Assembly: GCF_900114015.1 (NCBI RefSeq)
Contig: NZ_FORN01000008.1
Span: 1-64,000, forward strand
Source of the DNA: Caulobacter sp. UNC279MFTsu5.1
GTDB lineage: Bacteria > Pseudomonadota > Alphaproteobacteria > Caulobacterales > Caulobacteraceae
DNA length: 64,000 nucleotides
Direction of reading: 5' to 3'
The translations under genes and the position numbers were made by a program. Shown here piece after piece: positions 59,171-64,000 of the stretch. The notes beneath the pieces are model-generated. The model saw only the letters and a list, made by a program, of their open reading frames with translations, did no database searches and was not told the origin of the DNA. The stretch's first letter is position 1. Each line of letters starts with the position of its first letter.

Positions 59171-60706
59171 ATGACGGATCAGGCCGTCCGGAACATTCTA
59201 ATCGTCGGCGGCGGCACGGCCGGCTGGATGACGGCCGCGGCCCTGTCGGCCAAGCTGGCCGGCCTGCCGATCGCCATCCGCCTGGTCGAATCGGCCGAGA
59301 TCGGCACGGTTGGCGTCGGCGAGGCGACCGTGCCGCACATTCGCCATTTCAACGCCGCCCTGGGCCTGGACGAGGCCGATTTCATGCGCAGGACCCAGGC
59401 GACCTACAAGCTGGGCATCGAGTTCCGCGACTGGGGCAAGCCGGGCGACAGCTACATCCACCCGTTCGGCGCTTATGGCGCGGCGATCGCCGGCGTCGGC
59501 TTTCACCATCACTGGCTGCGGGCCCGCCAGGGCGGCGACGCCACGCCGCTGGAGGCCTATTCCCTGCCGATCATGGCCGCGCGCCAGGGGCGATTCGCCC
59601 CGCCCTCGCCCGACCTGAGCTCGGTGGCCTCGACCTACAACTACGCCTACCAGTTCGACGCCGGGCTCTACGCGGCCTATCTGCGCGCCTATGCCGAAGC
59701 GCGCGGCGTGGTCCGCACCGAGGGCAAGGTCGCCGACGTCGCCCTGCGCGGCGGGGACGGCTTCATCGAGGCGGTCACGATGGAGAGCGGCGAGCGAATC
59801 GAAGCCGACCTGTTCATCGACTGCTCGGGCTTCCGCGGCCTGCTGATCGAACAGGCCCTGAAGGCCGGCTACGAGGACTGGACCCGCTGGCTGCCCTGCG
59901 ACCGGGCCGCCGCCGTGCCCTGCGAGACGGTTGAGATCTCCACCCCCTATACGCGCTGCACGGCCGACACCGCCGGCTGGCGCTGGCGCATCCCGCTGCA
60001 GCACCGGGTGGGCAACGGCTATGTCTATTCCAGCGCCCACATCAGCGACGACGACGCCGCCGCCGCCCTGCTGGCGGGCCTGGAGGGCAAGGCCCAGGCG
60101 GATCCGCGCTTCCTGCGGTTCACGGCCGGCCACCGCCGGAAGCAGTGGAGCCGGAACTGCGTGGCCGTGGGCCTGGCCAGCGGCTTCCTGGAGCCGCTGG
60201 AAAGCACCAGCATCCACCTGATCCAGGTGGCCGTCACCACCCTGCTGGAACTGTTTCCCGACCGGGGCTGCGACCCGGCCGACCAGGACGAATACAACCG
60301 CGTCATGAACCTGGAGTTCGAACGCATCCGCGACTTCCTGGTGCTGCACTATCACGCCAACCAGCGGACCGGCTCGCCGTTCTGGGACGACCGCCGCAAC
60401 CTGCCCATCCCCGACAGCCTGGCCTACAAGATGGACCTGTTCCGCGATCGCGGGGTGGTCGTGAAGTACAAGGACGGCTTCTTCCTCGAGCCCAGCTGGC
60501 TGGCGGTCTATCTGGGCCAAAACGTCGTGCCGCGGGCCTATGACCCGGTCAGCGACAGCGTGCCCGACGCCGTCCTAGCGCAAAGGCTGAAGGCCATTCG
60601 CGACTCCGTCGCCGACACGGCGGGCGCGATGCCGGCCCACGACGACTGGGTCGCCCGCTTCTGCGCCGCCGCGCCCGTCAACGCCGCCCAGGCGGTGAGG
60701 GCATGA
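59171..60706 (+). CDS. Flavin-dependent halogenase, first gene of locus 2 array
   Basis: A 511-residue halogenase-family flavoprotein. FAD motif GGGTAGW (residues 13-19), GVGEATVP (48-55), catalytic lysine K80 (ATYKLGIEF), WxWxIP as W270-R-W272-R-I-P275 and catalytic glutamate E344 in LESTS are all present, so it should be active. No signal peptide. The GGGGGGA ribosome site is excellent. The stop overlaps the next start (ATGA). It is divergent from the TonB receptor; the two share a 346-bp promoter region. The substrate is unknown. Confidence 0.94.
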   Translation: MTDQAVRNILIVGGGTAGWMTAAALSAKLAGLPIAIRLVESAEIGTVGVGEATVPHIRHFNAALGLDEADFMRRTQATYKLGIEFRDWGKPGDSYIHPFGAYGAAIAGVGFHHHWLRARQGGDATPLEAYSLPIMAARQGRFAPPSPDLSSVASTYNYAYQFDAGLYAAYLRAYAEARGVVRTEGKVADVALRGGDGFIEAVTMESGERIEADLFIDCSGFRGLLIEQALKAGYEDWTRWLPCDRAAAVPCETVEISTPYTRCTADTAGWRWRIPLQHRVGNGYVYSSAHISDDDAAAALLAGLEGKAQADPRFLRFTAGHRRKQWSRNCVAVGLASGFLEPLESTSIHLIQVAVTTLLELFPDRGCDPADQDEYNRVMNLEFERIRDFLVLHYHANQRTGSPFWDDRRNLPIPDSLAYKMDLFRDRGVVVKYKDGFFLEPSWLAVYLGQNVVPRAYDPVSDSVPDAVLAQRLKAIRDSVADTAGAMPAHDDWVARFCAAAPVNAAQAVRA

Positions 60707-62148
60707 GCCGTTCGCCCCTGAACAGCGTCGCGGTCCTGGGCGGCGGCGTCGCCGGCTGGATGACCGCCGCCGCCCTGGCGCGGGTCCTGCCCGGCGCCTG
60801 CGCGATCCGGGTGGTCGACACCGCCGACGGCGCGCCGCGCGGAGCCCTGTCCACCCTGCCCGCCCTGCGCGGCTTCCATGGCCTGCTCGGCTTGAATGAG
60901 CCCGCCCTGATGCGGGCCGCGCGCGGGACCTTCAAGCTCGGCGCGCGATACAGCGGCTGGACGGACGAGGACCACGTCGAGGGCTTCAGCGACGCCGGCG
61001 CCAATCTCGACGGCGTGGCCTTCCATCATCACTGGCTGCGAGTCCGCGAGCGCGGCGAGGCCGGCCGCTACGAGGACTACAGCCTGGCCGCCGTGGCCGC
61101 GCGGCTGGGCCGGTTCGCGCCGCCCAGCGAGGACCCCCGATCGGTGCTGTCGACCCTGTCCTACGGCCAGCACCTGGACGCGGCCGGCTATGTCGCGGCC
61201 CTGCGCGCGACGGCGGGCCGAGTCGAGGCGCGGAGCGGCGAGATCGCGCAGGTCGCCCTGGCGCCGGACGGCCGAATCGCGGCCGTGATCCTGGCCGACG
61301 GCGAGCGGATCGCCGCCGACCTGTTCGTCGACACCACCCCGGACGGCCGCCTGATCGGCGCGACGCCGGACGCGGGCTGGATCGACGAGTCGACCGCCCT
61401 GCCCTGCGACCGCCTGGCCCTGCGCGAGGTCGCGCCCCGCGCCAATCCCCCGCCGCTGACCGAGTTCGAAGCGATCGCCGAGGGCTGGCTGCGGCGCGTC
61501 CCCCTGCGCGGCGGCGACGCGGTGGCCCTGGCCTATGCTGGCAACCTGACGTCCGACGAGGCGGCGCGCGAGATCCTGGGCGGCGAGGCGGCGATCGTCC
61601 GGCTGCGCAACGGCCGCCGCGAGAGGGTCTGGACCGGCAACTGCGTGGCCATCGGACCGGCGGCGAGCCAGCTGGAGCCGCTGAACGGCGACGATGCGCA
61701 AAGCGTCCAGAGCGGCGTCGGCCGGCTGATCGCCCTGCTGCCCACCGCCGACGGCTCGCCCCTGGCGGCGATGGAATACAATCGCCTGATGGCCGAGGAA
61801 CATGACCGGGCCCGCGACATGGCCGTCTTCCGCTACGTCGCCGCCGCGCGGAGCGACCCGCTCTGGGCCCGGTCCCGGCAAGCCGCGCCCTCGCCGGCCC
61901 TGGCCTACAAGCAGGCCCAGTTCGAAAGCCGAGGCCGTGTGGTGCTGTACGACGAGGAGACCTTCGTGGAGGGTGCCTGGGTCGCGGCGTTCCTTGGCCA
62001 CGGGATCCTGCCCCGCCGCCACGACCGCCTGGCCGACCGCCTGCCCGCCGACCAGGCCGACGCGGCCCTGGCCCGGCTGCGCGGCCTGATCCGCCAGGCC
62101 GCCCAGGCCATGCCGCTTCACGCCGACGCCCTGAAGGACCGTCCATGA
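60703..62148 (+). CDS. Degenerate halogenase-fold protein, probably not a halogenase
   Basis: A 481-residue paralogue of the flanking halogenases that keeps the FAD fingerprint GGGVAGW (13-19) and the lysine K78 (GTFKLGARY) but has lost most other key parts. The GVGEATIP loop reads PRGALSTLP. The DCSGFRGLLI segment reads [10 protein letters not shown]. WxWxIP reads W262-L-R-R-V-P, so the second Trp is lost. The catalytic EST reads N328-G-D-D. It is also 30 residues shorter. The frame is intact and both ends overlap neighbours by ATGA, so it is maintained. It may be a partner subunit, a regulator or a flavoprotein with another reaction. Confidence 0.9.
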   Translation: MSRSPLNSVAVLGGGVAGWMTAAALARVLPGACAIRVVDTADGAPRGALSTLPALRGFHGLLGLNEPALMRAARGTFKLGARYSGWTDEDHVEGFSDAGANLDGVAFHHHWLRVRERGEAGRYEDYSLAAVAARLGRFAPPSEDPRSVLSTLSYGQHLDAAGYVAALRATAGRVEARSGEIAQVALAPDGRIAAVILADGERIAADLFVDTTPDGRLIGATPDAGWIDESTALPCDRLALREVAPRANPPPLTEFEAIAEGWLRRVPLRGGDAVALAYAGNLTSDEAAREILGGEAAIVRLRNGRRERVWTGNCVAIGPAASQLEPLNGDDAQSVQSGVGRLIALLPTADGSPLAAMEYNRLMAEEHDRARDMAVFRYVAAARSDPLWARSRQAAPSPALAYKQAQFESRGRVVLYDEETFVEGAWVAAFLGHGILPRRHDRLADRLPADQADAALARLRGLIRQAAQAMPLHADALKDRP

Positions 62149-63668
62149 GCCCCTCCCCCATCCGCAAGGTTCTGGTCCTAGGCGGCGGCACGGCCGGCTG
62201 GATGACGGCGGCGGCCCTGTCCAAGGTGCTGGGCGACCAGGTCGAGGTGACTCTGATCGAGTCCGAGCAGATCGGCACGGTCGGCGTCGGCGAGGCCACG
62301 ATTCCGCCGATCCTGACCTTCAACGCCATGCTGGGGATCGACGAGCGCGACTTCATGCGGGCCACCCGCGCGACCTTCAAGCTGGGCATCGAGTTCCGCG
62401 ACTGGACCCGCCTGGGCGACCGCTACATCCACCCGTTCGGAAGCTTCGGCCTGGATATCGAGGCCATCAAGTTCCACCAGGTCTGGCGCAAGGTGCGCGA
62501 CCAGGTCGGGCCGCTCGAGGACTTCAACCTGGCGGCCGTCGCCGCGCGCCAGAACCGCTTCACCCTGCCCGATCCGGATCCGGCCAAGGTGCTGTCGAGC
62601 CTGAAATACGCCTTTCACTTCGACGCCGGCCTCTATGCCCGCTTCCTGCGCGGCTTCGCCGAGGCGCGGGGCGCCAGGCGGATCGAGGGCAAGGTCGCCG
62701 ATGTCGGCCTGCGCGGCGAGGACGGCTTCATCCAGTCGGTCACCCTGGAGGACGGGCGGACCTTCGAGGCCGACCTGTTCATCGACTGCACCGGCTTTCG
62801 CGCCCTGTTGATCGGCCAGGCCCTGGGCGGACGCCATGTCGACTGGAGCCATTGGCTGCCCAACGACCGGGCCGTGGCCCTGCCCTGCGCCACCGGCGGC
62901 GACGGCCTGACGCCCTACACCCGCGCCACCGCCGACAAGGCCGGCTGGCGCTGGCGCATCCCGCTGCAGCACCGCACCGGCAACGGCTACGTCTATTCCA
63001 GCGCCCATATCGGCGACGACGAGGCCCTGGCCGGGCTGCTGGCCGGCCTGGACGGTCCGACGGACGCCGAACCGAACTTTCTGCGCTTCCAGGCCGGCCG
63101 CCGCGACCGGGCCTGGATCAAGAACTGCGTCGCCATCGGCCTGTCGTCCGGCTTCCTGGAGCCGTTGGAGAGCACCAGCATCCATCTGATCCAGGCCGGA
63201 ATCACCAAGCTCCTGGCCCTGTTCCCGGACAAGGGCTTCGATCCGCTGGAGATCGACGAGTACAACCGCCTGACCGCCCTGCAGGTCGAGCTGGTCCGCG
63301 ACTTCATCATCCTGCACTTCAAGGCCACGGAGCGGTCGGATACGCCGTACTGGGACTATGTCCGCACCATGGAGATCCCCGAGAGCCTGCAGCGCAAGAT
63401 CGACCTGTTCGCCGGGCGCGGGCGCATCTTCCAGTCCGACTACGACCTGTTCGCCGAGCCCAGCTGGATCGCGGTGCTGATGGGCCAGGGGATCGTGCCG
63501 CGCCAGTACGACGCCCTGGTCGACAGCCTGCCGCAGGCCGCACTGGTCCAGCGCCTGCAACGGATGTCGGCCCTGATCGGCCAGACCGCCCAGGCCATGC
63601 CCGACCACGCCGCCTTTATCGCCCGCTATTGCGCCGCCGACGCGGCCGCCGCCGGAGTCCCCGCGTGA
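62145..63668 (+). CDS. Flavin-dependent halogenase, third gene of locus 2 array
   Basis: A 507-residue halogenase-family flavoprotein with all key residues: GGGTAGW (13-19), GVGEATIP (47-54), K79 (ATFKLGIEF), W268-R-W270-R-I-P and E342 in LESTS. It is most like the first gene of the array (shared [22 protein letters not shown] and [13 protein letters not shown]). As in all the complete paralogues of this window, Gly after the EST of PrnA is replaced, here by Ser. Start and stop overlap the neighbouring genes by four bases. Confidence 0.94.
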   Translation: MSPSPIRKVLVLGGGTAGWMTAAALSKVLGDQVEVTLIESEQIGTVGVGEATIPPILTFNAMLGIDERDFMRATRATFKLGIEFRDWTRLGDRYIHPFGSFGLDIEAIKFHQVWRKVRDQVGPLEDFNLAAVAARQNRFTLPDPDPAKVLSSLKYAFHFDAGLYARFLRGFAEARGARRIEGKVADVGLRGEDGFIQSVTLEDGRTFEADLFIDCTGFRALLIGQALGGRHVDWSHWLPNDRAVALPCATGGDGLTPYTRATADKAGWRWRIPLQHRTGNGYVYSSAHIGDDEALAGLLAGLDGPTDAEPNFLRFQAGRRDRAWIKNCVAIGLSSGFLEPLESTSIHLIQAGITKLLALFPDKGFDPLEIDEYNRLTALQVELVRDFIILHFKATERSDTPYWDYVRTMEIPESLQRKIDLFAGRGRIFQSDYDLFAEPSWIAVLMGQGIVPRQYDALVDSLPQAALVQRLQRMSALIGQTAQAMPDHAAFIARYCAADAAAAGVPA

Positions 63669-64000
63669 CCGACCAACGCCTGCGCAAGATCGTCATCGTC
63701 GGCGGCGGCACGGCCGGCTGGATGACGGCCGCGGCGCTGGGCCGCTTCCTCAAGGACGGCCACACCCAGGTGACGCTGGTGGAGTCCGAGGAGATCGGCA
63801 CGGTCGGGGTCGGCGAATCCACGATCCCGCAGATCAAGATCTTCAACCGTATGCTGGGGCTGGACGAGTTCGACTTCGTCCGCCGCACCAAGGCGACCTT
63901 CAAGCTGGGCATCGACTTCGTCGACTGGAAGACGATCGGCCACCAGTACCACCACCCGTTCGGCCCCTACGGAGTCGACATGGAGGGAGTCTCGTTCCAC
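63665..64000 (+). CDS. Flavin-dependent halogenase, fourth gene of locus 2 array (cut by window end)
   Basis: The first 112 residues of a halogenase-family protein starting with GTG inside a GTGA overlap with the previous stop. GGGTAGW (13-19), GVGESTIP (48-55) and K80 (ATFKLGIDF) are present; the catalytic Trp and Glu motifs lie beyond the window. The [20 protein letters not shown] region matches the substrate-binding part of its paralogues but differs enough to suggest a different substrate or partner. Confidence 0.9.
   Translation, partial: MTDQRLRKIVIVGGGTAGWMTAAALGRFLKDGHTQVTLVESEEIGTVGVGESTIPQIKIFNRMLGLDEFDFVRRTKATFKLGIDFVDWKTIGHQYHHPFGPYGVDMEGVSFH

Noticed and set aside
1-64000. CRISPR arrays, insertion sequences, prophage or integrase genes, rRNA operons
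   Set aside because: No regularly spaced direct repeats of CRISPR size, no transposase, integrase or phage structural motifs, and no rRNA sequence were seen.

Overview
The window looks like chromosomal DNA of a Caulobacter-type alphaproteobacterium. It is GC-rich with classical dense gene packing. It carries popZ (the stalked-cell polar organizing protein, restricted to Caulobacter-like bacteria) between valS and a TolC/RsaFa-type outer membrane gene, many TonB-linked carbohydrate genes, and a full CtrA-type box (TTAA-N7-TTAAC). I see no phage, insertion sequence, CRISPR array or rRNA operon.

Layout. 1-10 kb: a secreted beta-lactamase-fold hydrolase, a small secreted protein, valS, popZ, a TolC homologue, a divergent PCMT-family protein and a DUF6880 protein. 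10-20.5 kb: glycan locus 1, with two flavin-dependent (tryptophan-type) halogenases downstream of a TonB-dependent receptor, divergent from a LacI regulator and a GH3 beta-glucosidase. 20.5-22.5 kb: a CtrA-box-driven candidate small RNA, tRNA-Asn(GTT), a FrnE/DsbA oxidoreductase and an EcfG-like sigma factor. 22.5-37.5 kb: housekeeping and metabolism (DUF808, Old Yellow Enzyme, glyoxalase I, ATM1-type ABC exporter, LOG, a two-subunit acyl-CoA dehydrogenase pair, CobT-like, retropepsin-like protease, DusA) plus small secreted proteins. 37.5-50.2 kb: a sugar-oxidation cluster, with a FAH-family hydrolase next to a decayed SDR, a GMC dehydrogenase with its Tat-exported small subunit, a cytochrome c, two DUF1080 proteins, two TIM-barrel isomerases (one with a Tat signal), a Gfo/Idh/MocA oxidoreductase, an MFS permease and a LacI regulator. 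This set fits periplasmic C3 oxidation of glycosides and cleavage of the 3-keto-glycosides. 50.5-53.2 kb: pckG and tpiA (gluconeogenesis). 53.2-64 kb: glycan locus 2, with a TonB receptor, GH10 xylanase and JmjC-like cupin on one strand and, divergently, four translationally coupled halogenase-family genes that run off the window.

How it fits together. Two independent loci pair a TonB receptor and a glycoside hydrolase with halogenase-fold flavoproteins (six in all). No dedicated flavin reductase gene is visible. One of the six has lost the halogenation residues but is kept inside an overlapping operon. A LacI-style palindrome, GACANCGNTGTC, sits upstream of locus 1 (both directions, one copy with one mismatch), upstream of the locus 2 halogenases and upstream of pckG. 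This suggests one sugar-responsive regulon covering glycan uptake, the halogenase-like enzymes and gluconeogenesis. A site resembling the Caulobacter xylose operator lies just upstream of the locus 2 receptor, in keeping with the GH10 xylanase.

Intergenic space is rich in palindromic elements. They include a 127-bp element present twice in opposite orientation with perfect 32-bp terminal arms.
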